34,704 bases of DNA from Eubacterium sp. ER2 (lineage in GTDB: Bacteria; Bacillota; Clostridia; Lachnospirales; Lachnospiraceae): the NCBI RefSeq assembly GCF_000765215.1, contig NZ_JPJE01000023.1, positions 1 through 34,704 on the forward strand. The letters run 5' to 3'. The translations under genes were made by a program, and so were the position numbers. Positions 1 through 7,015 of this stretch are shown piece by piece. The notes beneath the pieces were generated by a model, which searched no databases, had not been told where the DNA came from, and saw nothing but the letters and a program-made list of their open reading frames with translations. Every line of letters starts with the position of its first letter. Positions within the stretch are counted from its first letter, which is position 1.

Positions 1-97
1 AGAACCTCCGGAGGGATGACTCCTCTATACCATTAAAAGTGAATAATCCCACCCCTGTATATCTGGGGTACAGGCTTATTATACGAGGAGAAAAGAT

Positions 98-1300
98 ATG
101 AGTTTAGCATTGGCAGTACTGAAAAAAGGAGAAGGGCGCACGCTGAAGGCGGGGGGCGCCTGGATTTTTGACAATGAGATAGACAGCGTGACAGGAGCCT
201 TTGAAAACGGAGATGTTGTGATGGTCCACGACTTTGACGGCTATCCCATGGGACGGGGCTTTATCAATATGCACTCCAAAATACGCATCCGTATGCTGAC
301 AAGAAACCCGGACCAGGAGATCGATGAGGACTTTTTCCGGGGACGCCTGCGGGATGCCTGGGAGTACCGGAAAAGGACTGTGGACACAGGGAGCTGCCGG
401 ATCGTCTTCGGGGAGGCGGATTTCCTGCCGGGCCTGGTGGTGGACAAGTTCTCGGACGTGCTCGTCTTCCAGTGCCTGGCCCTCGGAATGGACAGGTACA
501 AGGAGAGGCTGCTTTGCATGCTGAAGGAACTCCTGGCAGAGGACGGCGTCGAGATCCGGGGCATCTACGAGAGGAGCGACGCCAAGGAGAGAGAAAAAGA
601 GGGCATGAGAAAGACAAAGGGCTTTCTCGGGGAGCCCTTTGACACCTTTGTCCATATAGAGGAGAATGGAGTCAAATACATTGTGGATGTCAAGGACGGA
701 CAGAAGACCGGATTTTTCCTGGATCAGAAATACAACCGGCTGGCTATCCAGAAGCTGTGCCGGGGAGCCCGGGTACTGGACTGCTTTACCCACACAGGCT
801 CCTTTGCCCTGAACGCGGGGGTTGCCGGGGCCAAGAGCGTCCTCGGTGTGGACGCCTCCGGCCTTGCGGTGGCCCAGGCCCGGGAGAACGCAGAGCTAAA
901 CGGACTGTCAGATCGGGTGGAATTTCTTGAGGCGGACGTGTTTGATCTGCTTCCCTCCCTGGTGGAGAAGGGAGAGAAGTACGATGTGGTAGTGCTGGAC
1001 CCGCCGGCCTTCACAAAGTCCAGAAGTTCCATCAAAAACGCGGTGAAGGGCTACCGGGAGATCAATCTGCGGGGCATGAAGCTGGTGAAGGACGGCGGCT
1101 TTCTCGCCACCTGCTCCTGCTCCCACTTTATGGATTTTGAGCTCTTTACAAAGACCATCCGGGAGGCGGCCAGGAACGCCCACGTGCGCCTGCGGCAGGT
1201 AGAGTTCCGGACCCAGGCGCCGGATCATCCGATCCTGTGGGCGGCGGATGAGAGCTATTATCTGAAGTTTTATGTTTTTCAGGTGGTGCATGAAAAATAG
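98..1300 (+). CDS. rlmI: RlmI-type class I SAM-dependent rRNA methyltransferase
   Basis: This 400-residue protein matches the COG1092/RlmI family, cytosolic enzymes that methylate a cytosine of 23S rRNA using S-adenosylmethionine. An N-terminal PUA-like RNA-binding part covers about residues 1-75 (the GGAWIFDNEI region). The Rossmann methyltransferase fold follows, with the SAM loop LDCFTHTGSFAL at about 226, the DPPAF motif at 301-305 and the CSCSH segment at 339-343, which holds the cysteine used by m5C enzymes. Length is normal for the family. GAGGAG lies just upstream of the ATG. A small hairpin (54-59 paired with 69-74) sits in the leader and its role is unknown. The gene is GC-rich, unlike its downstream neighbour. 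The exact target base in this organism is inferred from the family, not visible here. Confidence 0.88.
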   Translation: MSLALAVLKKGEGRTLKAGGAWIFDNEIDSVTGAFENGDVVMVHDFDGYPMGRGFINMHSKIRIRMLTRNPDQEIDEDFFRGRLRDAWEYRKRTVDTGSCRIVFGEADFLPGLVVDKFSDVLVFQCLALGMDRYKERLLCMLKELLAEDGVEIRGIYERSDAKEREKEGMRKTKGFLGEPFDTFVHIEENGVKYIVDVKDGQKTGFFLDQKYNRLAIQKLCRGARVLDCFTHTGSFALNAGVAGAKSVLGVDASGLAVAQARENAELNGLSDRVEFLEADVFDLLPSLVEKGEKYDVVVLDPPAFTKSRSSIKNAVKGYREINLRGMKLVKDGGFLATCSCSHFMDFELFTKTIREAARNAHVRLRQVEFRTQAPDHPILWAADESYYLKFYVFQVVHEK

Positions 1301-1489
1301 ACTTCAGAAATCTCTGAAAATGTTTGAGTTACAGGGATTTGGAGTGATTTTTAGAATGGCAAAGCAGGGAAAATCTATATCAGCTTGTCAGGGGATGATT
1401 GTAAAAATGGAAACGTTCTGAAAAAGTCTTTGCAGAAAATCCTGAATTACAAGTTCTCTAATAAATAGATATATAGGAGGTTAAATATT

Positions 1490-2647
1490 ATGAATAATGA
1501 GTCTGAGAAAGATTTGCAAGTTATGATGAATGTCGAGGTGCTTCCGATAAGGTCAAAACTTGATTTTGAAATGACTCATACTACAAAAATTCCCTTGTCA
1601 GATCTCTGTGCGCTTGGCGTTGCGTTCCGGCCTTTGACAACGGCAATTCAGACGGCTATTAGCGGTAGTGGTGGATCAGGTATCTATTTTGTGAACACGA
1701 TGGGAAAACAGATGTTCAACGCCAGCGGAAGCACGGAGTTTGTTGGTAGTTTGAAATCTTCTACCGGAGGTGTTGGCGGAGGACAAGCACGGATGACAAC
1801 GCTCGCCTGTGACCCGACCATGTTGTTTATGGCTGCTGCCCTAATGAATATCGAAAAGAAATTAGATACAATACAGGAAACCCAGGAAGAAATTTTGCAA
1901 TTTCTAGAAGAAAAAGAACGCGCAACGCTTCAGGGAAATTTAAATGTTCTTGAGGATATAATAAATAATTTTAAGTATAATTGGGAGAACGAGAAGTATA
2001 AGACAAATAAACATATTCTCGTTCAAGAGATTAAAAAGGAAGCAGATGCAAGCATTGTTCTTTGTCGAGAGCAGATTGCTAAAGGACTGAAAAAACGTTC
2101 TTCTATTCACAGTGATTTGGAAGTCAAAAGTATATTGAAAAAAATGCAGACACAATTTAAAGATTATCAACTGGCATTGTATTTATATGCATATTCTACT
2201 TTTCTGGAAGTGATGTTGTTAGGGAATTTTAACGAAGATTATTTGAACAATGTTGAACACTGTATCGCAGAATACTCTTATCAGTATCGGATACTTTATA
2301 CAGAGTGCTATAATTTGATGGAGTCTTATTCAAAATCATCCGTTCAGTCTGGAATGATAACCGGACTAGCAACTGCGAGTAAGTTTATGGGGAACATTGT
2401 TGCCAAGGTTCCCATTATTAGTAAATCTCAATTGGACGAAAACCTGATTAAAGCAGGAGACAAGTTGGGAGAATATAAGGAAGACCGAACTATAGATGCT
2501 TTAAATGGTCTGATACAAAAACATATGAACGTCACAGTCCCATTTGTTAAAAATATTCAAATGGTGAACAAACTGTATAATAAGCCGGTCAAATGCCTAA
2601 TGGATGAAAATGATATCTATATTCAGCAGGTTGCAGGGGAAGATTAA
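1490..2647 (+). CDS. Orphan coiled-coil protein of unknown function, AT-rich
   Basis: I do not recognise a functional domain in this 385-residue protein. A Gly/Ser-rich N-terminal third (around residues 57-100, with SGSGGSG and GGVGGG) is followed by a long charged helical segment from about 120 (IEKKLDTIQETQEEIL), probably coiled coil. A second helical region carries many Tyr residues around 245-285. A Gly/Ala-rich stretch near 285-305 (ITGLATASKFMGNI) could be a weak membrane-interacting helix. No signal peptide is seen. I recall similar unannotated proteins in Firmicutes but cannot name a family. AGGAGG precedes the ATG at good spacing, so it is probably expressed. It is much more AT-rich than the methyltransferase upstream and the hydrolase downstream, which suggests horizontal acquisition together with the adjacent toxin locus. 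Confidence 0.75.
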   Translation: MNNESEKDLQVMMNVEVLPIRSKLDFEMTHTTKIPLSDLCALGVAFRPLTTAIQTAISGSGGSGIYFVNTMGKQMFNASGSTEFVGSLKSSTGGVGGGQARMTTLACDPTMLFMAAALMNIEKKLDTIQETQEEILQFLEEKERATLQGNLNVLEDIINNFKYNWENEKYKTNKHILVQEIKKEADASIVLCREQIAKGLKKRSSIHSDLEVKSILKKMQTQFKDYQLALYLYAYSTFLEVMLLGNFNEDYLNNVEHCIAEYSYQYRILYTECYNLMESYSKSSVQSGMITGLATASKFMGNIVAKVPIISKSQLDENLIKAGDKLGEYKEDRTIDALNGLIQKHMNVTVPFVKNIQMVNKLYNKPVKCLMDENDIYIQQVAGED

Positions 2648-2703
2648 AAGGATTGCATAAAAACATTTTTAAAAGTAGAAATACTCTTATGGAAAGTTGG
2701 AAT

Positions 2704-2732
2704 TTGACAAGCAGATAATCCTTTGATAGAAT
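2704..2732 (+). promoter_or_regulatory. Promoter of the probable antitoxin RNA
   Basis: TTGACA (2704-2709) is followed after 17 bp by TAGAAT (2727-2732), with a TG one base before the -10 (extended -10). This is close to the sigma-A consensus. It reads rightwards into a region without a plus-strand gene and toward the toxin's 3' end, with a predicted start near 2739. Confidence 0.6.
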
Positions 2733-2738
2733 GAGACT

Positions 2739-2830
2739 AGAAAAAGACACTGCCGATAAGCGGCTGGTCCAAAGAATTTAAGGTATCAAAAAAGTAACCG
2801 AAAACCTTTGCCGAGGGCGGTTACTTTTTT
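2739..2830 (+). ncRNA. Probable antisense antitoxin RNA of a type I toxin-antitoxin pair
   Basis: A transcript of about 90 nt is predicted from the promoter at 2704-2732 to the hairpin and T-run at 2788-2830. It carries no plausible reading frame. Its 3' end is complementary to the last codons and 3' end of the toxin mRNA made from the other strand. This convergent arrangement, sharing a bidirectional terminator, is the one known for par/Fst and TxpA/RatA type I systems. The RNA itself is inferred from promoter and terminator; no expression evidence is available here. Confidence 0.5.
2788..2830. terminator. Bidirectional terminator shared by toxin and antitoxin RNA
   Basis: AAAAAAGTAACCG (2788-2800) pairs with CGGTTACTTTTTT (2818-2830), a 13-bp perfect stem flanked by an A-run and a T-run, so it can terminate transcription in both directions. 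The toxin stop codon (2821-2823 on the minus strand) lies inside the stem. Confidence 0.75.
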
Positions 2831-2913
2831 GTATGATTGATATACGCTATCAAGATCGTAACAATGATGCTCAGTATCATTAGTACGAGGGAGAGCATTT
2901 CGAAATCACTCAT
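2821..2913 (-). CDS. Holin-like type I toxin, 30 residues
   Basis: A 30-codon minus-strand gene begins with ATG at 2913 and encodes a protein starting MSDFEMLSLVLMIL and ending INHTKK. This is the classical pattern of the putative holin-like toxins (Hol_Tox, PF16935): a short acidic N-terminus, one hydrophobic membrane helix of about 18 residues and a basic tail. AAGGAGG lies about 10 bases upstream of the ATG, an unusually strong site for so small a gene. A leader of over 100 nt with a 7-bp hairpin precedes it, and a probable antisense RNA converges on its 3' end. Such peptides depolarise or damage the cell's own membrane when overproduced. Toxicity here is inferred from the family. Confidence 0.8.
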   Translation of the reverse strand: MSDFEMLSLVLMILSIIVTILIAYINHTKK

Positions 2914-2964
2914 AAGTCAGCCCTCCTTTCCGCAGATTTCCCTTTTCAGAGATTTCTATGTAAT

Positions 2965-2984
2965 CAGAGGGTTCAGTCCCTCTG
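2965..2984 (-). other. Hairpin in the toxin mRNA leader
   Basis: CAGAGGG (2965-2971) pairs perfectly with CCCTCTG (2978-2984) across a 6-nt loop. It lies in the toxin's 5' untranslated region, about 50 nt before the start codon. Leader structures that limit ribosome access are usual in type I toxin mRNAs. Confidence 0.5.
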
Positions 2985-3029
2985 TTGAAGGACTAACCGC
3001 CTACCGTTTTCCTGACAGTGCCTGTTTTT

Positions 3030-3058
3030 ATTCGACCAAAACAGTATTTCTCTGACAA
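3030..3058 (-). promoter_or_regulatory. Candidate toxin promoter
   Basis: On the minus strand TTGTCA (3058-3053) is followed after 17 bp by TCGAAT (3035-3030), with a TG one base before it. Layout and spacing match the antitoxin promoter at 2704-2732. The -10 box deviates at one important position, so the promoter may be weaker. A start near 3022 would give a toxin mRNA of about 235 nt. Confidence 0.45.
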
Positions 3059-3127
3059 GATGTGGAGACATAAAAAATTTTACATGTGCAATAAAAATCC
3101 ATTGAAAACACAGGAGAGAATTTGCTT

Positions 3128-3814
3128 ATGACACACCTGTACTACAAAGAAAAAGGCAAGGGCAAGCCCCTGATCCTCCTCCACGGAAACGGGGAGGACA
3201 GCAGCTATTTTGAGAGCCAGATGGACTATTTTTCACAGACGCGGCGGGTCATCGCGGTGGACACGAGGGGACACGGCAGATCGCCCCGGGGCACCGCGCC
3301 CTTTACCATCCGCCAGTTCGCCGAGGATCTCCGGGAATTTATGGAGGAGATGGGGATCGAGAGGGCGGACCTTCTGGGATTTTCAGACGGGGGAAATATC
3401 GCGCTCATCTTTGCCCTGCGGTATCCGGAAAGGGTGGATCGTCTCATCCTGAACGGGGCCAACCTGTGGTCCCGGGGAGTGAAGCCGTCGGTCCAGATCC
3501 CCATTATCCTGGGGTATTACGCGGCTTACTTTTTCGGCCATTTCAGCGGGAAGGCCAGGGCCAACGCGGAGCTGCTGCGGCTCATGGTAAAGGACCCCAA
3601 TATAGAACAGGAAGAGCTCCGGAACATCCAGAGCCCTACGCTTGTGATCGCAGGGGAGAGGGATATGATACGGGAGGAGCACACCAGGCTGATCGCGGCG
3701 GAGATACCGGGGGCAAAGCTTCGCATCATCCCGGGAGACCACTTTATCGCGGCCGGGAACCCGGAGGCCTTCAACCGGGAGGTGGATCGGTTCCTCCGGG
3801 AGACAGTTTCATAG
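3128..3814 (+). CDS. Alpha/beta-fold hydrolase
   Basis: A 228-residue cytosolic protein with the full alpha/beta hydrolase signature. The oxyanion-hole segment is LHGNG (18-22), the nucleophile elbow GFSDGG has Ser86, the acid Asp179 is in AGERD, and His205 is in GDHF. This is a serine hydrolase of the esterase/lipase type; the substrate cannot be told from sequence. I chose the ATG at 3128 over an in-frame TTG at 3122 because AGGAGA (3112-3117) is 10 bases from the ATG but only 4 from the TTG. The gene is GC-rich and marks the right edge of the AT-rich island. It converges on the radical SAM gene with a 16-base gap. Confidence 0.85.
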   Translation: MTHLYYKEKGKGKPLILLHGNGEDSSYFESQMDYFSQTRRVIAVDTRGHGRSPRGTAPFTIRQFAEDLREFMEEMGIERADLLGFSDGGNIALIFALRYPERVDRLILNGANLWSRGVKPSVQIPIILGYYAAYFFGHFSGKARANAELLRLMVKDPNIEQEELRNIQSPTLVIAGERDMIREEHTRLIAAEIPGAKLRIIPGDHFIAAGNPEAFNREVDRFLRETVS

Positions 3815-3830
3815 GAGAGCCTGTCTGCTT

Positions 3831-4772
3831 TTACAGCCCCTCCAGGTCAAAGGGAGGGGTGTACTCTTCCCTGGCGCTGGATCGCTCCTGCATGTAGCCT
3901 GTGTCCAGACCAAGCTCCAGGGCCGCGCCCAGCACTTTCCCGTATTCGTAGGAGGTGAGGCGGCGGTTGATCTGAGGGTGCTCTGCTGCCTTGAAGAAGG
4001 GAGTGTACTGGCTCAGGAGACTTAGGAGGAAGCCGCCCTTTGGAAGATTTTCCGCCATCCAGCCAAGCAGGCGGATGGAGTCCTCCTTCTGGCCAGGGAG
4101 GACCATGTGACGTATGAGGGTTCCCCGGACCAACATCTTGTTTTTATCGAATACGGGCGTCCCGGTCTGCCGGATCATTTCCGACAGGGCAGCGGAGGCG
4201 TGGAGAAAATAGTCCGGTGCGCCGGAGAGGGCTCCCGACAGCTGTGAGGAAAAATATTTGAGATCCGGCAGGTACACGTCCACATACCCCTCCAGCATCC
4301 GCAGCGTCTCCACTCTCTCGTAGCCGCCGCAGTTGTAGACGATAGGGATATGCAGCTTCGGGCGTACCTTCTCAAGGACCGGCAGGATGGAGGGGAGAAA
4401 CTGGGTGGCGGTGATCAGGTCGATGTTTCGGGCGCCCTGGTCCTGCAGCTCAAGAAAGATCTCTTCCAGCCGCTCCTGTGAGATGGCCTTTCCCACTTCC
4501 CCCCGGCTGATGGGATAGTTCTGGCAGTAGCAGCACTTCAGCGTACAGCCGGAGAAGAAGACAGCGCCGCTGCCATCCTGACCGCTGATGCAGGGCTCCT
4601 CCCAGAAGTGGAGGGCCGCCCGGGCCGCCCTGATTTCGGGGCCGCAGCCGCAGATGCCGGTCCGGACATACCGGTTGGCATGGCACATGCGGGGACAGAG
4701 AGTGCAGTCCCGGTAAAGGTCACATGGGTCGAAATTGGGAGCTGTGTCAGAGGGGGGCAGGGGACTATGCAT
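3831..4772 (-). CDS. PflX-like radical SAM protein
   Basis: A 313-residue radical SAM protein resembling COG1313 (PflX, homologous to pyruvate formate-lyase activating enzyme). The [4Fe-4S] cluster that cleaves SAM is bound by Cys76, Cys80 and Cys83 (CTLKCCYC). An N-terminal group of cysteines (CTLCPRMC, 23-30, and CGCG, 41-44) is typical of this subfamily and could bind another metal centre. The start codon overlaps the last 8 bases of the upstream thioesterase gene, and its GGAGGAGG site lies inside that gene's final codons, so the two are translationally coupled. The protein it activates or the reaction it performs is not known for this subfamily. No glycyl-radical enzyme is in the window. 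Confidence 0.82.
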   Translation of the reverse strand: MHSPLPPSDTAPNFDPCDLYRDCTLCPRMCHANRYVRTGICGCGPEIRAARAALHFWEEPCISGQDGSGAVFFSGCTLKCCYCQNYPISRGEVGKAISQERLEEIFLELQDQGARNIDLITATQFLPSILPVLEKVRPKLHIPIVYNCGGYERVETLRMLEGYVDVYLPDLKYFSSQLSGALSGAPDYFLHASAALSEMIRQTGTPVFDKNKMLVRGTLIRHMVLPGQKEDSIRLLGWMAENLPKGGFLLSLLSQYTPFFKAAEHPQINRRLTSYEYGKVLGAALELGLDTGYMQERSSAREEYTPPFDLEGL

Positions 4773-5514
4773 GGCTGCACGCCTCCTCCCGGAAGGTGAT
4801 GCTGGCCTGGACTGCCAAAGTCCCGTCCTCCTTTACACCCGTCAGGAGAAAATCATGCGCTCTCTTTGCGCGCCAGATGGAAATGCGTTCTTTTTCAAAG
4901 CACTGCCGCAGGTAGTGGATCTCAAAGTCTGTGATCTGCTTTCCTATCTGGAAATCCAGATCAAAGGCGTTGAGAAAGAGAGGAATGTACTTCTGGTTGT
5001 TCATGTGGCGGCTCTTGTCTAGGTCCGTGTAGCGGACAGTGTGGGTATAGCAGAGCTCCATGCCTTCCGCGGTCTTGGGAAAACGCTGGAAGGGAGGAAG
5101 CTCAAGGGCAGTGCCCTCGTCGGTGTCTGTGGGATAGTCGATGTCCTGCGGGGTGCAGATTTTCCCGACATTCAGGTCGCACAGGCAACTCTCCATCCGC
5201 CCCTTGGCCAGGAGCTCCTGCCCCCGGGAGACGGTGAAGGCCTGGTGGAACCGAACTGAGGGGCGGGGATTTTCCACCCAGGAGGCAAGCTCCAGGGGGG
5301 AGTCATAGCCCGTCCGCTTTTCGATGTGGAGTTTATATTTGGTGAAGACCCAGCAGATGCCATAGTCCTCTGGCAGGGTGTCGTTGCCCTTGCCTAGAGT
5401 GTGCATGTAGGCGGTCACCGCGTCCTGAAAATATTCAAAATAGCCGCCGGCTCCCACAAGCCCGGTGTGGTCGGACTCGCGGAACTGGGGAAAATACTCT
5501 TTTCTGTAGATCAT
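4765..5514 (-). CDS. Acyl-ACP thioesterase
   Basis: This 249-residue protein has the double hotdog fold of acyl-ACP thioesterases (PF01643), which release free fatty acids from acyl carrier protein. The first hotdog covers about 1-125 and the second about 155-249. The second carries DLDKSRHMNNQKY (164-176) with the catalytic His170; the position usually occupied by Asn in DxDxNxH is Ser168 here, a small deviation. I took the ATG at 5514, which has AAGGAGG 9 bases upstream, rather than a GTG further out at 5538 that overlaps this site. It is first in a two-gene operon with the PflX-like gene and has its own promoter, divergent from the cysteine desulfurase operon. Confidence 0.85.
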   Translation of the reverse strand: MIYRKEYFPQFRESDHTGLVGAGGYFEYFQDAVTAYMHTLGKGNDTLPEDYGICWVFTKYKLHIEKRTGYDSPLELASWVENPRPSVRFHQAFTVSRGQELLAKGRMESCLCDLNVGKICTPQDIDYPTDTDEGTALELPPFQRFPKTAEGMELCYTHTVRYTDLDKSRHMNNQKYIPLFLNAFDLDFQIGKQITDFEIHYLRQCFEKERISIWRAKRAHDFLLTGVKEDGTLAVQASITFREEACSHA

Positions 5515-5546
5515 GGAATAAATCCTCCTTCTATTCACTCCTCTCT

Positions 5547-5575
5547 ATTATAGCCCTTTGCGGGGCGCGGCAAAA
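5547..5575 (-). promoter_or_regulatory. Candidate promoter of the thioesterase operon
   Basis: A perfect TATAAT on the minus strand (5552-5547) lies 17 bp from TTTTGC (5575-5570). It would give a leader of about 30 nt before the thioesterase start. The -35 is weak. Confidence 0.4.
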
Positions 5576-5604
5576 GTCATTTTTATAATCCCTGAAGAAG
5601 CATC

Positions 5605-5634
5605 TTGCGCAGAATGAGCGGCAGGACCTATAAT
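5605..5634 (+). promoter_or_regulatory. Candidate promoter of the cysteine desulfurase operon
   Basis: TTGCGC (5605-5610), an 18-bp spacer and TATAAT (5629-5634) lie about 40 bases before the desulfurase start. The -10 is perfect and the -35 partial. Confidence 0.45.
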
Positions 5635-5675
5635 GAGTACAGTACACAGCGCGAAAGAAAAGGAGGCAGGGGAAT

Positions 5676-6836
5676 ATGGAAGGAGAAAACGGCAGGATCT
5701 ATTTTGACAACGGGAGCACCTCCTGGCCCAAGGCACCGGGAGTGGCGGAGGCGGTGGGGCACCTCCTGACAGAGGGGGCCTTCAACATTAACCGGGGAAA
5801 TTACGAGGGAGCCTACGAGGTGGAGGCGGCGGTGCTGGATACAAGGGATCAGCTGGCCCGGCTTTTCCACGCGGAAAATTCCCGTCGGGTCATTTTTACG
5901 CCGGGGATCACCCACTCCCTGAACTATTTTATCCGGGGATTTCTGAAGAGAGGGGATCATGTGCTTGTCACCGGGATGGAGCACAACGCGGTCATGCGGC
6001 CCCTCCGGTGCATGGAGAGGGAGGGCGTGGCCTGGGAGTGCATCCCCACGGATCGGGAGGGGAATGTGCGGGCCTCTGACGTGGCGGGGATGATCCGAAA
6101 GGATACGAAGGCTGTCATCGCCCTTCACGCCTCCAACGTGTGCGGTACCATCGTGCCTGTGGAGGAGATTGGCCGGATCTGCCGGGAGAGGGGCGTCTTC
6201 TTTGTGGTGGACACAGCCCAGAGCGCGGGGACTATCCCCCTTCACATGGAGGAGGCCTGCGTGGATTTCCTGGCTTTCACAGGCCACAAGGGGCTTTTGG
6301 GCCCCCAGGGGGTGGGCGGATTTCTCATCTCCGACAGGCTGGACGGGCAGATGGAGCCCCTCATCGCGGGGGGCACGGGCAGCAGCTCTGACAGCCTGGA
6401 CATGCCCCGCACCCTGCCCGACAAGTACGAGAGCGGCACTATGAACCTGCCCGGCATCATCGGCCTCCACGCGGCCCTCTCCTACCTGGAGAGGACAGGG
6501 CTGGAGACGATCCGCAGGAGGAAGCTGGAGCTGACCGGCTATTTCCTGGAGGAGGTGAAGAAGCTTCCTTCCGTCCGCATCGCGGGAAGGCAGGGGACAG
6601 AGGGGAGAGTGGCCGTTGTGTCTCTGGATTTTGAGGGAAGGGACAATGCGGTGACTGCCTTCCGGCTGGAGCAGGAGTACGGCATCATGACCCGGGTCGG
6701 GCTCCACTGCGCGCCCATGGCCCACAGGGCTCTTGGCACCTTCCCCCAGGGGACGGTCCGGTTTGCCTTCAGCGCCGCCAACACAGAGGATGAGATTGAC
6801 CGCTGCGTCCGGGCTCTCCACAGCATACTGGACTGA
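5676..6836 (+). CDS. Cysteine desulfurase family protein (class V aminotransferase fold)
   Basis: A 386-residue pyridoxal-phosphate enzyme that takes sulfur (or selenium) from cysteine (or selenocysteine) as a protein persulfide. Visible are the start YFDNGSTSWPK (9-19), the EHN segment (102-104), the cofactor residues Asp179 and Gln182 (DTAQSAG), Lys205 in TGHKGLLGP that forms the Schiff base, and the catalytic Cys345 in GLHCAP on the mobile loop. The sequence is closest to the TIGR01977 group, which in other Firmicutes occurs with DUF3343 and selenium-dependent hydroxylase genes. A DUF3343 gene is indeed close downstream. AGGAGG precedes the ATG. A 179-base gap separates it from the next gene, so cotranscription is likely but not certain. 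The assignment as desulfurase is firm; its acceptor is unknown. Confidence 0.87.
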   Translation: MEGENGRIYFDNGSTSWPKAPGVAEAVGHLLTEGAFNINRGNYEGAYEVEAAVLDTRDQLARLFHAENSRRVIFTPGITHSLNYFIRGFLKRGDHVLVTGMEHNAVMRPLRCMEREGVAWECIPTDREGNVRASDVAGMIRKDTKAVIALHASNVCGTIVPVEEIGRICRERGVFFVVDTAQSAGTIPLHMEEACVDFLAFTGHKGLLGPQGVGGFLISDRLDGQMEPLIAGGTGSSSDSLDMPRTLPDKYESGTMNLPGIIGLHAALSYLERTGLETIRRRKLELTGYFLEEVKKLPSVRIAGRQGTEGRVAVVSLDFEGRDNAVTAFRLEQEYGIMTRVGLHCAPMAHRALGTFPQGTVRFAFSAANTEDEIDRCVRALHSILD

Positions 6837-7015
6837 GCGTCTCTTCCCAGGACAGAAAAACGCATATTATAATAGAGAAAACCTATATATAAAAGTATAC
6901 ATTATAAAAATCAATAGCAAACCTCGCTCTTGTCATTGTCCCATAATTGTAAAAGTGTTACGGTTATAAAAGGACTATTCTGAAAATATTCAGATACGCA
7001 AGAGGAGGTTTTTTT

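Noticed and set aside
41-82. Leader hairpin before the rRNA methyltransferase gene (CCTGTA/TACAGG with outer AATAA/TTATT).
   Set aside because: Short stem with a large internal loop and no T-run; no known riboswitch or protein-binding leader fits. Not enough to call a regulatory element.
1306-2957. 15-bp inverted repeat, AGAAATCTCTGAAAA at 1306-1320 and its complement at 2943-2957, bracketing the AT-rich island.
   Set aside because: About one such 15-mer match is expected by chance in a window this size. There is no target-site duplication or transposase, and the right copy lies inside the toxin leader rather than at the island edge.
2837-3055. 72-codon plus-strand frame across the toxin gene.
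   Set aside because: It is antisense to the toxin and its leader, has no good ribosome site, and shows no recognisable family.
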